NCBI RefSeq assembly: GCF_003591035.1
Contig: NZ_QYUO01000003.1
Span: 1,178,001-1,242,000 of the forward strand
Length of the DNA: 64,000 nucleotides
DNA from: Noviherbaspirillum saxi
GTDB taxonomy: Bacteria > Pseudomonadota > Gammaproteobacteria > Burkholderiales > Burkholderiaceae_D
Direction of reading: 5' to 3'
Shown: piece after piece, positions 27,995 to 38,064 of the stretch
Layout: the number at the start of each line of letters is the position of its first letter
Numbering within the stretch: position 1 is the first letter of the stretch
Notes under the pieces: generated by a model
The model's database searches: none
Seen by the model: the letters and a program-made list of their open reading frames with translations, nothing else
What the model was told of the DNA's origin: nothing
Made by a program: the position numbers and the translations under genes

Positions 27995-28705
27995 TCAATG
28001 AGCACGATGCCGCTGCTCCCGAAGCGAGGCCCAATGAACATGCACTGTCCACCATTTAGGATGCGGCGCTTCTATAGATCCAGGCTGAGCGCCGCCACCG
28101 GCTTCCAGCAAGCGATTAAATGACCGCATTGCACGCTGTGCGCTTCCGGGAAGCTTCAGCAGACGCATGTCATGGTGCAGCCCGAGAATGAGTCCGTAGA
28201 TCTCGTACACCAGCATTTCCGCATCGAGCTTCGCGGGTAAATGACCAAGCTCGATAGCCGTCTTTATGTAATGCAGCAGCCATGCTTGCCAATCCTTGAT
28301 CATCGCTACCAGCACATCCCGAACGGCGCCGGAGCGATTCTCGTATTCGGCCGCAGCGCTGATATAGATACTTCCGATGCCGGAATCATCGGCTTCAAAC
28401 TGCACCCAGCGCATGAAAACTTCTGTCAGCCGCGGCAAGCCCGCGTGTTCCTCCAGGCCTGGATGAAACACTGCCCGTTCAAATTGCACACGGTACAGTT
28501 TTAGCGCTTCTATCAACAGTTTTTCGCGTGAGCCAAAGCGTGCGAAAACACCGGTCTTGCTCATTTTCATTTCATCGGCAATGGCGCCGATTGTCAGTCC
28601 TTCCAGGCCCGTGCGCCGGGCCATTGAAAGTGCGCACCGGAGGATCAGTGCGCTGGTCGCTTCGCCTTTGGTTGGAAGCTTCTCTGAGTAGACTTTTGAA
28701 TTCAT
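27995..28705 (-). CDS. TetR-family transcriptional regulator at the end of the meta-cleavage operon
   Basis: 236 residues from the ATG at 28705, which overlaps the stop of the preceding DUF2164 gene by four bases (ATGA); the frame upstream of it belongs to that gene's region and is not used. The N-terminal HTH reads LTIGAIADEMKMSKTGVFARFGSREKLLIEAL (split motif, residues 35-66), a typical TetR HTH. The remainder is helical. Because it is translationally coupled to hydratase, dehydrogenase and aldolase genes, it is the best candidate to bind the palindromic operator in front of this operon and elsewhere in the window. The C-terminal tail is long and low in similarity. Confidence 0.9.
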   Translation of the reverse strand: MNSKVYSEKLPTKGEATSALILRCALSMARRTGLEGLTIGAIADEMKMSKTGVFARFGSREKLLIEALKLYRVQFERAVFHPGLEEHAGLPRLTEVFMRWVQFEADDSGIGSIYISAAAEYENRSGAVRDVLVAMIKDWQAWLLHYIKTAIELGHLPAKLDAEMLVYEIYGLILGLHHDMRLLKLPGSAQRAMRSFNRLLEAGGGAQPGSIEAPHPKWWTVHVHWASLREQRHRAH

Positions 28706-28995
28706 GCCGTACTGGAACTCTTGCGCCCTACCCGGTTGCCGACGTTCTTGCGCCAATGCTCGAACTCGGGCTCGAAGCAGTTCACTTCCAGATCGATAAT
28801 CTTCTCTTGCAAATAAGCCTGCGCATCGCGAATCGCCAGGTTGTAGATACTAGGCGCAATCTCATCCAGAATGAATTGCAGCAGCAAGCCTGCCTTCAGG
28901 TCGCCAATAGGATCGTCCATGTTCTCGCGCCAGTAGCGCTGGATCGAGTCCGCCATTTGCTGCTGCGCATCCTTGGGCAGTTTGCCGATATCCAT
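28702..28995 (-). CDS. DUF2164 family protein
   Basis: 97 residues starting at ATG 28995, which overlaps the aldolase stop by one base (TGATG). The core (YWRENMDDPIGDLKAGLLLQ, then EIAPSIYNLAIRDAQAYLQE, then an EPEFEHW block) matches the DUF2164 family, small cytosolic proteins of about 80-100 residues with no known function. Its tight coupling between aldolase and TetR genes means it is made together with them; whether it takes part in the pathway is unknown. Confidence 0.82.
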   Translation of the reverse strand: MDIGKLPKDAQQQMADSIQRYWRENMDDPIGDLKAGLLLQFILDEIAPSIYNLAIRDAQAYLQEKIIDLEVNCFEPEFEHWRKNVGNRVGRKSSSTA

Positions 28996-30029
28996 CAAGC
29001 TGCCTTGCGTTCACGCGCCATCGTCAGCGCCGTATCCTCGATCATGTCTTCTTGCCCGCCTACCATGCCGCGCCTGCCTAGCTCGACCAGGATTTCGCGC
29101 GCGGAGATGCCGTACTTGGCTTCCGCTCGTTTGGCAAACAAAAGAAACGACGAATACACGCCCGCATAACCAAGCGTCAGCGCATCGCGGTCGATACGGA
29201 TAGGATGGTCCATGATCGGCACCACCAGGTCTTCCGCGACATCGGAAATGCCGAATACGTCGACGCCGGTTTCGATGCCCATGCGGGCGCATACGGCGAC
29301 CAACACTTCCATCGGCGTATTTCCGGCGCCGGCGCCGAGGCCTGCAGCGGCCGCATCGATGCGGCGCGCGCCATATTCAATGGCGACCAGCGAGTTGGCA
29401 ACACCCATCGCCAGATTATGATGGCCGTGGAAACCGATCTCGGTTTCCGGCTTCAATTTTTCGCGCAGCAAACCGATGCGTGCGCGTATATGCTCTGGCA
29501 GCATGTAGCCGGCGGAGTCGGTCGCATAAATGCAGTTGGCGCCGTAGGATTCCATCAGGCGCGCCTGTTCCAGCAGCTTTTCAGGCTCCGCCATATGCGC
29601 CATCATCAAAAAGCCGACGGTATCCAGCCCCAGTTTGCGTGCCAGGCCGATGTGCTGTTCAGACACGTCCGCTTCGGTGCAATGGGTGGCGACACGAATA
29701 GTCGCAACGCCGCAGTCATGCGCCATATGTAAGTGGTCGATGGTCCCGATTCCTGGCAACAGCAAGGCCGAAGCACGTGCGTTCTTCAACAGAGGAATCA
29801 CGCCGCGCAGGTATTCCTCGTCGCTATGCGCGGGAAAACCGTAGTTCACCGATGCGCCGCCCAGTCCATCGCCGTGCGTGACTTCGATCAGTGGCACGCC
29901 GGCGCGGTCCAGGCCGGTGGCGATATCCTGCATTTGCTTGAGGGTGATCTGGTGCCGCTTCGGATGCATGCCGTCGCGCAATGACATGTCATGCAACAGG
30001 ATTTTCGTTCCGCGCAAATTGTTTTCCAT
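28995..30029 (-). CDS. 4-hydroxy-2-oxovalerate (2-oxo acid) aldolase
   Basis: 344 residues, the family length. The N-terminal [15 protein letters not shown] carries the catalytic/metal RDG, and the C-terminal [11 protein letters not shown] supplies the metal-binding His pair; [16 protein letters not shown] is also conserved. A Mn-dependent class II aldolase (BphI/MhpE/HsaF type) that splits 4-hydroxy-2-oxoacids into pyruvate and an aldehyde, which passes by channel to the partner dehydrogenase encoded just upstream. It is the third enzyme of the lower meta-cleavage pathway. Confidence 0.95.
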   Translation of the reverse strand: MENNLRGTKILLHDMSLRDGMHPKRHQITLKQMQDIATGLDRAGVPLIEVTHGDGLGGASVNYGFPAHSDEEYLRGVIPLLKNARASALLLPGIGTIDHLHMAHDCGVATIRVATHCTEADVSEQHIGLARKLGLDTVGFLMMAHMAEPEKLLEQARLMESYGANCIYATDSAGYMLPEHIRARIGLLREKLKPETEIGFHGHHNLAMGVANSLVAIEYGARRIDAAAAGLGAGAGNTPMEVLVAVCARMGIETGVDVFGISDVAEDLVVPIMDHPIRIDRDALTLGYAGVYSSFLLFAKRAEAKYGISAREILVELGRRGMVGGQEDMIEDTALTMARERKAA

Positions 30030-30049
30030 GTTTCTTTCCTTTCTGATGT

Positions 30050-30931
30050 TTACGCGGCATGCAGCTTCTGGGCAAACAGTTCGGCAGTCCGTGTTGCGGC
30101 CGCTGTCATGATGTCAAGGTTGCCGGCGTATGTCGGCAGATAGTCGCCAAGTCCAAGCACCTCGACATAGATGGATACCCGCTTGCCGTCGAATACCGGA
30201 CCGTTCCTCAACGTATAGCCGGGTACATACTGCTGCACCGATGCGATCATGCGGTGCACCGATGCTGTGATTGCTTCCTGGTCCGGTTCGTCCACGGTCA
30301 GGCAGTGAATGGTGTCACGCATGACGATCGGCGGTTCCGCCGGATTGATCACGATAATGGCCTTGCCCTTTTGCGCACCGCCGACACGTTCGATCGCGCC
30401 GGCGGTGGTACGTGTGAATTCATCGATGTTCTTGCGTGTGCCAGGACCGACCGAGCGCGAGGACACGGTGGCAACAATCTCGCCGTACGCAACCGGCTGC
30501 ACCCGTGATACCGCATGCACCATCGGAATCGTCGCCTGTCCGCCGCAAGTCACCATATTGAGATTGTTAATACCGGTGACATCTTCCGGCAGGTTAACGC
30601 TCGGTACACAATACGGCCCGATCGCCGCCGGCGTCAGGTCGAGCATCAGCACGCCAAGTTCGTTCAGCTTGCGTGAGTTTTCGGCGTGGACATAAGCTGA
30701 CGTCGCATCGAAGGCGATACGGATATCATCCCTTTTCACATGCGGCAGCAAGCCATCGACGCCATCGGCGGTAGTCAGCAGGCCCATTTCCCTTGCGCGC
30801 GCCAATCCTTCGGAATCCGCGTCGATACCGACCATCCAGGCCGGTTCAAGCCATTCGCTGCGGCGCAGCTTGTATAACAGATCGGTCCCGATATTTCCCG
30901 AGCCGATCAATGCACATTTGATTTTCTTCAT
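30050..30931 (-). CDS. Acetaldehyde/propionaldehyde dehydrogenase (acylating)
   Basis: 293 residues from ATG 30931 ([20 protein letters not shown]); the longer open frame upstream overlaps the hydratase gene. The Rossmann motif GSGNIG is at residues 10-15, and the catalytic Cys is in [15 protein letters not shown]. It converts the aldehyde released by the aldolase to acyl-CoA with NAD and CoA (BphJ/MhpF/HsaG type) and forms a complex with it. The order hydratase-dehydrogenase-aldolase is the standard one for aromatic and steroid ring degradation. Confidence 0.95.
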   Translation of the reverse strand: MKKIKCALIGSGNIGTDLLYKLRRSEWLEPAWMVGIDADSEGLARAREMGLLTTADGVDGLLPHVKRDDIRIAFDATSAYVHAENSRKLNELGVLMLDLTPAAIGPYCVPSVNLPEDVTGINNLNMVTCGGQATIPMVHAVSRVQPVAYGEIVATVSSRSVGPGTRKNIDEFTRTTAGAIERVGGAQKGKAIIVINPAEPPIVMRDTIHCLTVDEPDQEAITASVHRMIASVQQYVPGYTLRNGPVFDGKRVSIYVEVLGLGDYLPTYAGNLDIMTAAATRTAELFAQKLHAA

Positions 30932-30963
30932 TGGTTTTTCATCCCGGTTCTGTGAATACCTAT

Positions 30964-31749
30964 TCATTTGAACGACACGCTGCATGCGCCGATACCGCCG
31001 ATGCGCATCCGCAGGGAATCGCCTGCCGTGACCGGAATCAGCGGCGCCAGCGATCCGGACAGGATCGGTTCGCCAGCCTTCAACGGGATGCCGCGTGCAC
31101 CGAGTTCGTTGGCCAGCCATGCAACCGCATTCGCCGGATGACCGAGCGCTGCCGCGCCGGCACCGGTAGCGACGACTTCACCGTTCTTCTCGATCACCAT
31201 GCCGCATACCGCGAGATCGATCGTCTGCGCATCGACGCGGTCCTTGCCGATCACAAACACGCCGCAGGACGCATTGTCGGCAACGGTGTCCTGGATCCGG
31301 ATATTCCAGTCCCGGATACGCGAATCGACGATTTCAAAACAGGCGGCCACTTCCTTGGTCGCATCCATCACCTGTGTGATGGTGACTCCCGGCCCGCACA
31401 GATCTTCCTTCAGGAAAAATGCAATCTCACCTTCGGCACGGGGCTGGATCAGCGACTCCATCGGAATCTCGGCGCCGTCTTCATACTGCATGCCGGACAG
31501 CAGAATGCCGAAGTCGGGCTGATGGACGTTCAGCATTTGCTGCACCACTTTGCTGGTTACGCCGATCTTTTTGCCGATCACATGCTCCCCTTGCGCAATG
31601 CGGCGTGCCACCATGCGCTGTTGAATCCGGTAGGCATGGTCGATCGTAAGGTCCGGCATGCTGCCGCTAATCGGTGTCATTACCCGGCGTGAACTCCATG
31701 CTTCGTATAAGGCATCGCCGATGTGATCCAGTGCTGCGTCATTCATCAT
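30964..31749 (-). CDS. 2-keto-4-pentenoate hydratase (or 2-oxo-3-hexenedioate decarboxylase)
   Basis: 261 residues of the fumarylacetoacetase-like hydratase family. The segments [36 protein letters not shown] with acidic metal ligands, and [20 protein letters not shown] are characteristic. It hydrates 2-hydroxypenta-2,4-dienoate (or a substituted form) to the 4-hydroxy-2-oxo acid split by the aldolase. Decarboxylase relatives cannot be excluded by eye. It is the second gene of the operon after the DUF1329 gene (64 bp gap). Confidence 0.92.
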   Translation of the reverse strand: MMNDAALDHIGDALYEAWSSRRVMTPISGSMPDLTIDHAYRIQQRMVARRIAQGEHVIGKKIGVTSKVVQQMLNVHQPDFGILLSGMQYEDGAEIPMESLIQPRAEGEIAFFLKEDLCGPGVTITQVMDATKEVAACFEIVDSRIRDWNIRIQDTVADNASCGVFVIGKDRVDAQTIDLAVCGMVIEKNGEVVATGAGAAALGHPANAVAWLANELGARGIPLKAGEPILSGSLAPLIPVTAGDSLRMRIGGIGACSVSFK

Positions 31750-31813
31750 GTATATCCCGTGCGCTTATGCGCTGTGGTAGCAGACACCGCAAAGACGGTG
31801 TCCTGGTGCAAGA

Positions 31814-33193
31814 TCAAAGTCCTTTTTGGCGTGCAGCATCCGGCGTGAACTGCGACGGCTCCAGCTCGCCGGTGTTGATGCGCGGCGCATTCTTTTGCTC
31901 GTTGACCAGTCGGTCGGCCATATAGGTACCCGACTGCAGGTCGTGATATAGCGCGACACCGGCATGATAGCCTTGCAGCTCATACGCATAATAGAAATTC
32001 ATCGTTCCCTGACGCCACAACTGGCCACGCGCGTCATAGTTATCCACCATCACCGCGTTCCAGCTATCTTCGTCGGCGTAGTACACGCGCTTCGCATACT
32101 GATGGCGCACGCCCTGCTTCAGGTTTGCTTCCAGCACCCACACCCGATGCAACTCGTAGCGCATCAGTTCGGGATTCATATGCCCCTTGGTCAGCATGTC
32201 CGCATACTTGATCTTGGGATCGTTGAGTTTGTAAGCGTGATACGGAATATAGATCTCGCGCTTGCCCACGATCTTCCAGTCATAGCGTTCCGGCGAGCCA
32301 TTGAACAGACGGTCATCGTCAACGGTGCGGAAACCACCCGGGCCTTGCGGCATGTCGAAGCCGAAGCTCGGCAATTGCCGCACACGGCGCGTCCCCGGAT
32401 TGTATTGCCATGCCTGGCGCGGGCGGCTGGCAAACTCCCAATGGTCGTAGCCGACGATGATCGTTCCTTTCTCGCGCTCCGGCAGCAGCGTGCCGGTATT
32501 GAAGAAGATTGCGGTGCCGTTCCAATCCTTGCGGTTGACTTTTTGATTATCCACCGCCGATAACATTTTGTAATCGACGCGTCCCCATGCGATGTTGCCG
32601 TCGGGGTAGACCACAGCCTGGTCGTAGATCGCTACTTCATTGGATGCTTTCGGCGACGACAGCATGTTCCAGACCAATTCCAGTCCATTCTTCGGAATCG
32701 GAAATGCTGGACCGCCGTACACACCCTTGACGCCGGCGCCGCCATCGATTACTTCCGCCTGCGCTGCATTCTCCTTCATATTCGCATGCACCTTGTCGGC
32801 ATAGCGGAAGTCGCGATGACTCGGATACACCGGCATGCGGAACGTGTCCGGATATTTCTTGAACAGGGCCTTTTGTCCTTCGCTCAAACGATCGGCATAT
32901 TGCGCCATGTTTTTTGCGGTGATCACGAACAGCGGTTTTTCATTTGCATAAGGGTCCGGCGCGTGTTTGCCGGTGCCGCCATAGCTGACGCCAGGCGGCG
33001 TGCCCAGCCATTTTCCGGAATACGGCGGGATACTGCCGTCCTTGTTGCCTTCGCGTTCCGCGCCGATTGGCGTGAGCGTCGTGCCCAAGGTGTTGATTTC
33101 GTCCGCATTCAGCTTTGCCATGGCAGGCATGGCCGCCGCCAGTGCAGTGGCCGTCATCGCGGGCAAGGCGAGTTTGTACAGCAATCGTTTCAT
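31814..33193 (-). CDS. DUF1329 family periplasmic protein, copy 1
   Basis: 459 residues from ATG 33193 with a Sec signal peptide ending in AAAMPAMA. Conserved DUF1329 blocks include the GKWLGTPPGVSYGGTG loop, YNPGTRRVRQLPSFGFDMPQ and DDRLFNGSPERYDWK. DUF1329 proteins have a LolA-like fold and are usually encoded with DUF1302 outer-membrane proteins in clusters for hydrophobic substrates (steroids, terpenoids, esters), where envelope transport is suspected. This copy heads the meta-cleavage operon, and two more copies lie at 41.8 and 57.3 kb. Its promoter region carries two palindromic operators. Confidence 0.92.
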   Translation of the reverse strand: MKRLLYKLALPAMTATALAAAMPAMAKLNADEINTLGTTLTPIGAEREGNKDGSIPPYSGKWLGTPPGVSYGGTGKHAPDPYANEKPLFVITAKNMAQYADRLSEGQKALFKKYPDTFRMPVYPSHRDFRYADKVHANMKENAAQAEVIDGGAGVKGVYGGPAFPIPKNGLELVWNMLSSPKASNEVAIYDQAVVYPDGNIAWGRVDYKMLSAVDNQKVNRKDWNGTAIFFNTGTLLPEREKGTIIVGYDHWEFASRPRQAWQYNPGTRRVRQLPSFGFDMPQGPGGFRTVDDDRLFNGSPERYDWKIVGKREIYIPYHAYKLNDPKIKYADMLTKGHMNPELMRYELHRVWVLEANLKQGVRHQYAKRVYYADEDSWNAVMVDNYDARGQLWRQGTMNFYYAYELQGYHAGVALYHDLQSGTYMADRLVNEQKNAPRINTGELEPSQFTPDAARQKGL

Positions 33194-33291
33194 AGAACCG
33201 CTTCCTTTTGAATGTGGTGGACTTGCGCGTGCAGCGCAGCGCACCTGACTCTTTTGTTCGATAGCAGTATCGGTTTTCGACTTGTTCGAAA

Positions 33292-33311
33292 CATCGTTTA
33301 AACGGACTAGC
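33292..33311 (-). promoter_or_regulatory. Degenerate operator, CATCGTT-N6-GACTAGC
   Basis: CATCGTTTAAACGGACTAGC has the layout of the exact operator 29 bp away (its complement reads CATCGTC-N6-GACTATG). A nearly identical site precedes the DUF1302 operon at 45076: AACATCGTTTAAA-N-GGACTAG is shared with one mismatch. It lies in the divergent promoter region of the DUF1329 and cysD operons. Confidence 0.65.
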
Positions 33312-33339
33312 CTTGGTCGTGGAGAACGGTCATGCCTCG

Positions 33340-33359
33340 CATAGTCTGGACGGACGATG
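33340..33359 (+). promoter_or_regulatory. Palindromic operator CATAGTC-N6-GACGATG
   Basis: Reads CATAGTCTGGACGGACGATG, two 7-base half-sites that are inverted repeats apart from one base. The same half-sites with the same spacing occur at 59608 and 63740, each upstream of a catabolic gene. Here it can serve the minus-strand DUF1329/meta-cleavage operon and the plus-strand cysD operon. A TetR-type regulator is the likely binder. Confidence 0.75.
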
Positions 33360-33457
33360 AGTTGCGCATCGGCTCTTCGTAGCATCGAGAAAAAATATAA
33401 AAAGAGAAAGCCCGCTGCACAGCGAAGATTCCGAACACAACAGGAAAAGGAGAGACG

Positions 33458-34354
33458 ATGTTGACCCATCTGCAGCGCCTTGAAGCCGAGAGCATCCACA
33501 TCATGCGGGAGATCGTCTCCGAGTGTGAAAAGCCGGTGATGCTGTATTCGATCGGCAAGGACAGTGCCGTCATGCTGCATCTTGCGATGAAGGCGTTCTA
33601 TCCCGCCAAACCGCCCTTCCCGCTGCTACATGTCGATACCACCTGGAAGTTTCGCGAAATGATCCAGTTTCGTGACGCGATGGCGGAACAGCTCGGCATG
33701 GAATTGATTGTCCATATCAACCCCGAAGGTGTTCGTCAGAATATCAATCCATTCACGCATGGCTCCGCCGTGCATACCGATATATGGAAAACCGAAGGCT
33801 TGAAACAGGCGCTTGACAAGTACGGGTTCGACGCGGCCTTCGGCGGCGCGCGGCGCGACGAAGAAAAGTCGCGCGCAAAGGAGCGCATCTTTTCGATACG
33901 CTCCGAACAGCATCGATGGGATCCGAAGCTGCAGCGTCCCGAGCTCTGGAAGCTCTACAACGCGCGCAAGCGAAAAGGGGAAAGCATTCGCGTATTTCCG
34001 CTTTCCAACTGGACGGAACTGGATGTTTGGCAGTACATTCGTTTGAATAATGTCCCGATCGTGCCGTTGTATCTGGCGAAAGAGCGTCCGGTCGTCAAAC
34101 GCGACGGTACACTGATCATGGTGGATGACGAGCGCATGCCGCTGCGCCAAGGCGAGGTGCCGCAGCTGAAGAAAGTGCGTTTCCGTACCTTGGGCTGCTA
34201 TCCGCTCACCGGTGCGATCGAAAGCGATGCGGACAATTTGACGGCGATCATCCGCGAAATGCTGCTGGCGCGGACATCCGAACGCCAGGGTCGCCTGATC
34301 GACCACGACTCCGCCGGTTCAATGGAAAAAAAGAAACAGGAGGGATATTTCTGA
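33458..34354 (+). CDS. cysD: Sulfate adenylyltransferase subunit 2 (CysD)
   Basis: 298 residues, normal length. The PP-loop motif [17 protein letters not shown] is at residues 29-45, and [34 protein letters not shown] and [15 protein letters not shown] follow as in CysD. With CysN it forms APS from sulfate and ATP. The start has AAGGAGA. The stop overlaps the cysNC start (TGATG). No cysH or cysI lies nearby, so this pair probably supplies PAPS for sulfation rather than for sulfite production. Confidence 0.96.
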   Translation: MLTHLQRLEAESIHIMREIVSECEKPVMLYSIGKDSAVMLHLAMKAFYPAKPPFPLLHVDTTWKFREMIQFRDAMAEQLGMELIVHINPEGVRQNINPFTHGSAVHTDIWKTEGLKQALDKYGFDAAFGGARRDEEKSRAKERIFSIRSEQHRWDPKLQRPELWKLYNARKRKGESIRVFPLSNWTELDVWQYIRLNNVPIVPLYLAKERPVVKRDGTLIMVDDERMPLRQGEVPQLKKVRFRTLGCYPLTGAIESDADNLTAIIREMLLARTSERQGRLIDHDSAGSMEKKKQEGYF

Positions 34355-36255
34355 TGGCACACGTATCTGATCTGATCGCCGAAGATATCGACCAGTACCT
34401 GACACTGCATGAACACAAAAGCCTGCTGCGTTTCATTACCTGCGGCAGCGTCGATGACGGCAAGAGCACGTTGATCGGACGCATGTTGTACGAGTCGAAA
34501 ATGCTGTTCGAGGACCAGTTGAGCCAGCTTGAAACCGACTCGAAAAAAATGGGTACCCAAGGCGGGGATCTCGACTTTGCATTGCTGGTCGATGGCTTGT
34601 CCGCCGAACGTGAGCAAGGTATTACCATCGATGTCGCCTACCGCTTCTTTTCGACCGACAAGCGCAAGTTCATCGTGGCAGATACGCCGGGTCATGAACA
34701 GTACACCCGCAATATGGTCACCGGCGCGTCGACCGCTGATGTGGCGATCGTCCTGGTCGATGCTCGCAAAGGTATCCTGACGCAGACGCGCCGACATAGC
34801 TATCTGGCGTCACTGGTCGGGATTCGGCATATAGCGCTGGTCATCAACAAGCTGGACATGGTTGGCTATGCGAAGGAGGTTGTCGACCGCATCGATGCGG
34901 AGTATCGCAGTTTCGCGAAAGCCCTTGGCTTGCAAAACATCGTCACCATTCCTATGTCGGCGCTGAAGGGTGACAACATCGCCGAACGCAGCGCCAACAC
35001 GCCCTGGTATCAGGGGCCCACGCTGATGTCTTACCTCGAAACGGTGGAAATCGATGACGCCGGGTCGCAATGGCGGCCATTCCGCCTGCCGGTGCAGTGG
35101 GTGAATCGCCCCAACCTCGACTTTCGCGGCTATGCCGGCATCGTCGCCGGCGGCATCGTACGGCCGGGCGACCGTCTGCGCGTACTGCCGTCAGGCCGGG
35201 AGAGCCGCGTCGCGCGCATCGTCAGCAGCGAAGGAGATCTCGCGCAAGCGGTAAACGGCCAGTCGATCACAATTACACTTGAAGACGAACTCGACATCAG
35301 CCGCGGTGACGTCCTGGCGTCGCCGAATGCACTGCCCGGTGTGGCCGATCAGTTTGAAGCGGCGGTGATATGGATGAACGACGAACCGATGTTGCCCGGG
35401 CGCCCCTATCTGCTGAAGATTGGCACCAAAACGGTGACAGCGACAAGCGCTCCGCCAAAGTACAAGATCAACGTCAACACGCTCGAACATCTCGCCGCGC
35501 GGAAACTTGACTTGAACGATATCGGCGTCTGCAACCTGAGCTTCGACCAGCATGTCGCATTCGATCCCTATAGCGAAAACAGGGATACCGGCAGCTTCAT
35601 CATGATCGATCGCCTAACCAATAATACGGTCGGCGCCGGCATTCTGCATTTTGCGTTACGACGTTCACAAAACATTCATTGGCAGGCGATCGATGTCAAC
35701 AAGCAGGCGCACGCCAGCCTGAAGGGACAGAAACCCTGCGTGCTGTGGTTTACCGGTCTGTCGGGCGCCGGCAAGTCGACTGTGGCCAACATGGTGGAAA
35801 AAAAGCTGCATGCGCTCGGCAAACACACCTACCTGCTCGATGGCGACAATGTGCGGCACGGGCTGAACAAGGATCTCGGTTTTTCGGATGCTGACCGGGT
35901 CGAGAATATCCGGCGCGTTGGCGAAGTAGCGCGGCTGATGGTCGATGCGGGGCAGATCGTGCTGGTGTCGTTCATTTCGCCATTCCGCGCCGAACGCAGG
36001 ATGGCGCGCGAACTGGTCGAACAGGACGAGTTTGTCGAGATCTTCGTCGATACTCCGATCTCCGTAGCGGAACAGCGCGATCCGAAAGGCTTGTATAAAA
36101 AAGCACGCCGTGGCGAACTAAAGAACTTCACCGGGATCGATTCGCCTTACGAAGCACCTGAGTGTGCGGAAATCCGGATCGATACGACCGCCCATTCTCC
36201 GGATCAGGCGGCGGAACTGGTTATCCAACATTTGACCGAGCGTGGCGTGATATGA
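34354..36255 (+). CDS. cysNC: Bifunctional sulfate adenylyltransferase subunit 1 / APS kinase (CysNC)
   Basis: 633 residues. The N-terminal GTPase is CysN: G1 [15 protein letters not shown]3 [13 protein letters not shown]4 NKLDMV, followed by two beta-barrel domains to about 440. The C-terminal 200 residues are APS kinase: P-loop [17 protein letters not shown], then [20 protein letters not shown]. The protein therefore makes APS (with CysD, driven by GTP) and phosphorylates it to PAPS, like NodQ. A DHH phosphoesterase overlaps its stop codon, and a sulfotransferase gene lies 2.6 kb away. Confidence 0.96.
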   Translation: MAHVSDLIAEDIDQYLTLHEHKSLLRFITCGSVDDGKSTLIGRMLYESKMLFEDQLSQLETDSKKMGTQGGDLDFALLVDGLSAEREQGITIDVAYRFFSTDKRKFIVADTPGHEQYTRNMVTGASTADVAIVLVDARKGILTQTRRHSYLASLVGIRHIALVINKLDMVGYAKEVVDRIDAEYRSFAKALGLQNIVTIPMSALKGDNIAERSANTPWYQGPTLMSYLETVEIDDAGSQWRPFRLPVQWVNRPNLDFRGYAGIVAGGIVRPGDRLRVLPSGRESRVARIVSSEGDLAQAVNGQSITITLEDELDISRGDVLASPNALPGVADQFEAAVIWMNDEPMLPGRPYLLKIGTKTVTATSAPPKYKINVNTLEHLAARKLDLNDIGVCNLSFDQHVAFDPYSENRDTGSFIMIDRLTNNTVGAGILHFALRRSQNIHWQAIDVNKQAHASLKGQKPCVLWFTGLSGAGKSTVANMVEKKLHALGKHTYLLDGDNVRHGLNKDLGFSDADRVENIRRVGEVARLMVDAGQIVLVSFISPFRAERRMARELVEQDEFVEIFVDTPISVAEQRDPKGLYKKARRGELKNFTGIDSPYEAPECAEIRIDTTAHSPDQAAELVIQHLTERGVI

Positions 36256-37214
36256 CGCATTTTTACGCTTTCAATGGCGATGCGGACGGCCTGTGCGCAC
36301 TGCAGCAACTGCGGCTCGCCGATCCGCAGGAAGTTCGCCTGGTTACCGGCGTCAAGCGCGATATTCAACTGCTGAGACGGGTTGATGCAGAGGCCGGCGA
36401 CACCGTCACCGCGCTCGATATTTCACTCGACCAGAATCGTGGTGACTTACTGCGGTTGCTTGATGCCGGCGCATCGGTACGCTATTTCGATCACCATCAT
36501 GCGGGCGAATTGCCTGAGCATCCGGCCTTGATGGCCTGCATCGACGAGCGCGCGGAGGTCTGCACCAGTATCCTGGTCGATCATTATCTGGCCGGACGCC
36601 ATCGTATGTGGGCGATCACCGCTGCTTTCGGCGATAACCTTGGCACGGTCGCTGCTGCCATGGCGCGCGATGCCGGTCTTGGGAACGCGGCGGCATCGAC
36701 CTTGCAGATGCTGGGCACCTGCCTGAACTACAACGCGTATGGCGAAACCATCGCCGACCTGCATATCGATCCCGTCGAGCTGGCACAGCAGATGATGCCG
36801 TTCGCTGATCCGCTGGAATTTGCCGCATGCTCGGAAGCCTATGTTCGGCTCACGGCGGGGTATCGCGACGACATGGAACGGACGCGCGATCTTTCGCCGG
36901 CGCACCAGTTGCCGGGTGCAACCATGCTGGTATTGCCGAATGCGCCATGGGCCCGGCGTGCCATCGGCGTATTGGCGAATGAACGGATGCAGACTGATCC
37001 AGACAATGCGCTTGCGATTCTGTCACCGAAATCAGGCGGCGGGTATACGGTCAGTGTGCGGGTGCCGGCGCATAGCGCGTCCAGTGCGGCGGATTTCTGC
37101 CGCACTTTCGAGACCGGTGGCGGCCGGAAAACGGCTGGCGGGATCAATCACTTGCCGGAGGCCGATGTTGAACGCTTTACAGACAGGTTCGACGCCTGCT
37201 TTGCTAAGCGTTAG
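36252..37214 (+). CDS. DHH-family phosphoesterase, possible PAP phosphatase
   Basis: 320 residues from ATG 36252, which overlaps the cysNC stop (ATGA); the frame upstream lies inside cysNC. The DHH motifs are present: [13 protein letters not shown] (motif I), ALDISLDQN (II), YFDHHHAGE (III), and a DHHA1-like C-terminus ending in [12 protein letters not shown]. Some members of this superfamily (NrnA) hydrolyse 3'-phosphoadenosine 5'-phosphate, the product of every PAPS-dependent sulfotransferase. Coupling to cysNC makes PAP removal the most sensible role here, but this is inference from context. Confidence 0.85.
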   Translation: MTHFYAFNGDADGLCALQQLRLADPQEVRLVTGVKRDIQLLRRVDAEAGDTVTALDISLDQNRGDLLRLLDAGASVRYFDHHHAGELPEHPALMACIDERAEVCTSILVDHYLAGRHRMWAITAAFGDNLGTVAAAMARDAGLGNAAASTLQMLGTCLNYNAYGETIADLHIDPVELAQQMMPFADPLEFAACSEAYVRLTAGYRDDMERTRDLSPAHQLPGATMLVLPNAPWARRAIGVLANERMQTDPDNALAILSPKSGGGYTVSVRVPAHSASSAADFCRTFETGGGRKTAGGINHLPEADVERFTDRFDACFAKR

Positions 37215-37333
37215 AACTCCGGTTTGTCATCCCCGCACCAGTGCCTGTCAGCTTCTCATGCGTTGTCAACTAAGCGGGTGGTCAAAAGTCTTTTGACATT
37301 TCGCCGATCCGGTTTATCGAGCTCGGTTCGGCA

Positions 37334-37359
37334 CCCTTCTCCCGCAGGCGGGAGAAGGG
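37334..37359. repeat. REP-like palindrome, copy 1
   Basis: CCCTTCTCCCGC, AG, GCGGGAGAAGGG: a perfect 12-bp stem with 2 bases between. A close relative is found at 56225. Confidence 0.75.
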
Positions 37360-37417
37360 CGGGGGATGAGGGGATATGTCAAGACCGCATGAGATATTGG
37401 AAGCTCCCTCACCCCCG

Positions 37418-37443
37418 CCCCTCTCCCGCTTGCAGGAGAGGGG
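37418..37443. repeat. REP-like palindrome, copy 2
   Basis: CCCCTCTCC and GGAGAGGGG form a 9-bp stem around CGCTTGCA. The sequence is of the same CCCTCTCCCGC family as the copies at 37334 and 56225. Confidence 0.7.
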
Positions 37444-37542
37444 AGCCGTGCTCCGTGTCAAAAAACTTTTGATATCTTGCTTAGATTATTCCGGACACCA
37501 GTACGCTTTCGCGACGACGACGGAGAGTAGCGCGAGAGGCTG

Positions 37543-38037
37543 TTATACAAACTCGTGCTTGCCTCTTGTCCGCTGTGCGGCATACAGCAATTCCGCGCGC
37601 TGTTTCACGCCGAGTGCCACCGCGTCGAAGCCCTGCTTTACCCACGCTCCGAAATTCTTCATCGTGGCATCAGCATTCAATCCGAGAAAAATATCGGTGG
37701 TGTAATACACGCAATGGTCCTCGCCCATGGCCTCGATATACTGGTCGCGCCGTGCCGCATCCTTCGATTGCGCGGTCGGCCGCATTTCCCATGACAGCAA
37801 TGCATGCGGCTCAAATGCGACCAATGTTTCGACCACGTGAAGATGTTCGCCCGGACGCGTCGGATCGGGCAGATACAGATTGACCGGCTCGCCCAGTTGC
37901 AGCGACGATTCGACCCGCACCGTATACGGATTCCATTGCGGGTAACTGGCAAGATCCATCAGGACATCCCACACCAGCGATGCGGGAGCGTTGATTTCCA
38001 CCTTGACCGAAGTAACGAGATTTTCTGCCTTGCACAT
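37543..38037 (-). CDS. SRPBCC (START-like) family protein
   Basis: 164 residues. The start VTSVKVEINAPASLVWDVLM, then YPQWNPYTVRVE, and a C-terminal amphipathic helix (FGAWVKQGFDAVALGVKQRA) are typical of the SRPBCC/Polyketide_cyc2 fold, which forms a deep hydrophobic cavity. It may bind or act on a hydrophobic intermediate. RBS GGAGA at proper spacing. It is the last gene of the seven-gene minus-strand operon from 44942. Confidence 0.87.
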   Translation of the reverse strand: MCKAENLVTSVKVEINAPASLVWDVLMDLASYPQWNPYTVRVESSLQLGEPVNLYLPDPTRPGEHLHVVETLVAFEPHALLSWEMRPTAQSKDAARRDQYIEAMGEDHCVYYTTDIFLGLNADATMKNFGAWVKQGFDAVALGVKQRAELLYAAQRTRGKHEFV

Positions 38038-38064
38038 GCCGATTCTCCTGCGTTGGTAAATGGT

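Larger units (their letters stand above)
37215..37542. other. Intergenic region between convergent operons, with REP-like hairpins
   Basis: No gene is visible. The stretch separates the ends of the cysD operon (plus) and the DUF1302-SRPBCC operon (minus). It contains two GC-rich hairpins (37334-37359 and 37418-37443) that may serve as terminators or mRNA-end stabilisers. Confidence 0.6.

Noticed and set aside
27995..28756. Longer form of the TetR protein starting at 28756
   Set aside because: The extra 17 codons overlap the DUF2164 gene and add no conserved residues; the ATGA overlap at 28702-28705 fits coupling.
30050..31120. Long form of the acetaldehyde dehydrogenase starting at 31120
   Set aside because: The first 63 codons overlap the hydratase gene; family proteins start at the [12 protein letters not shown] position.
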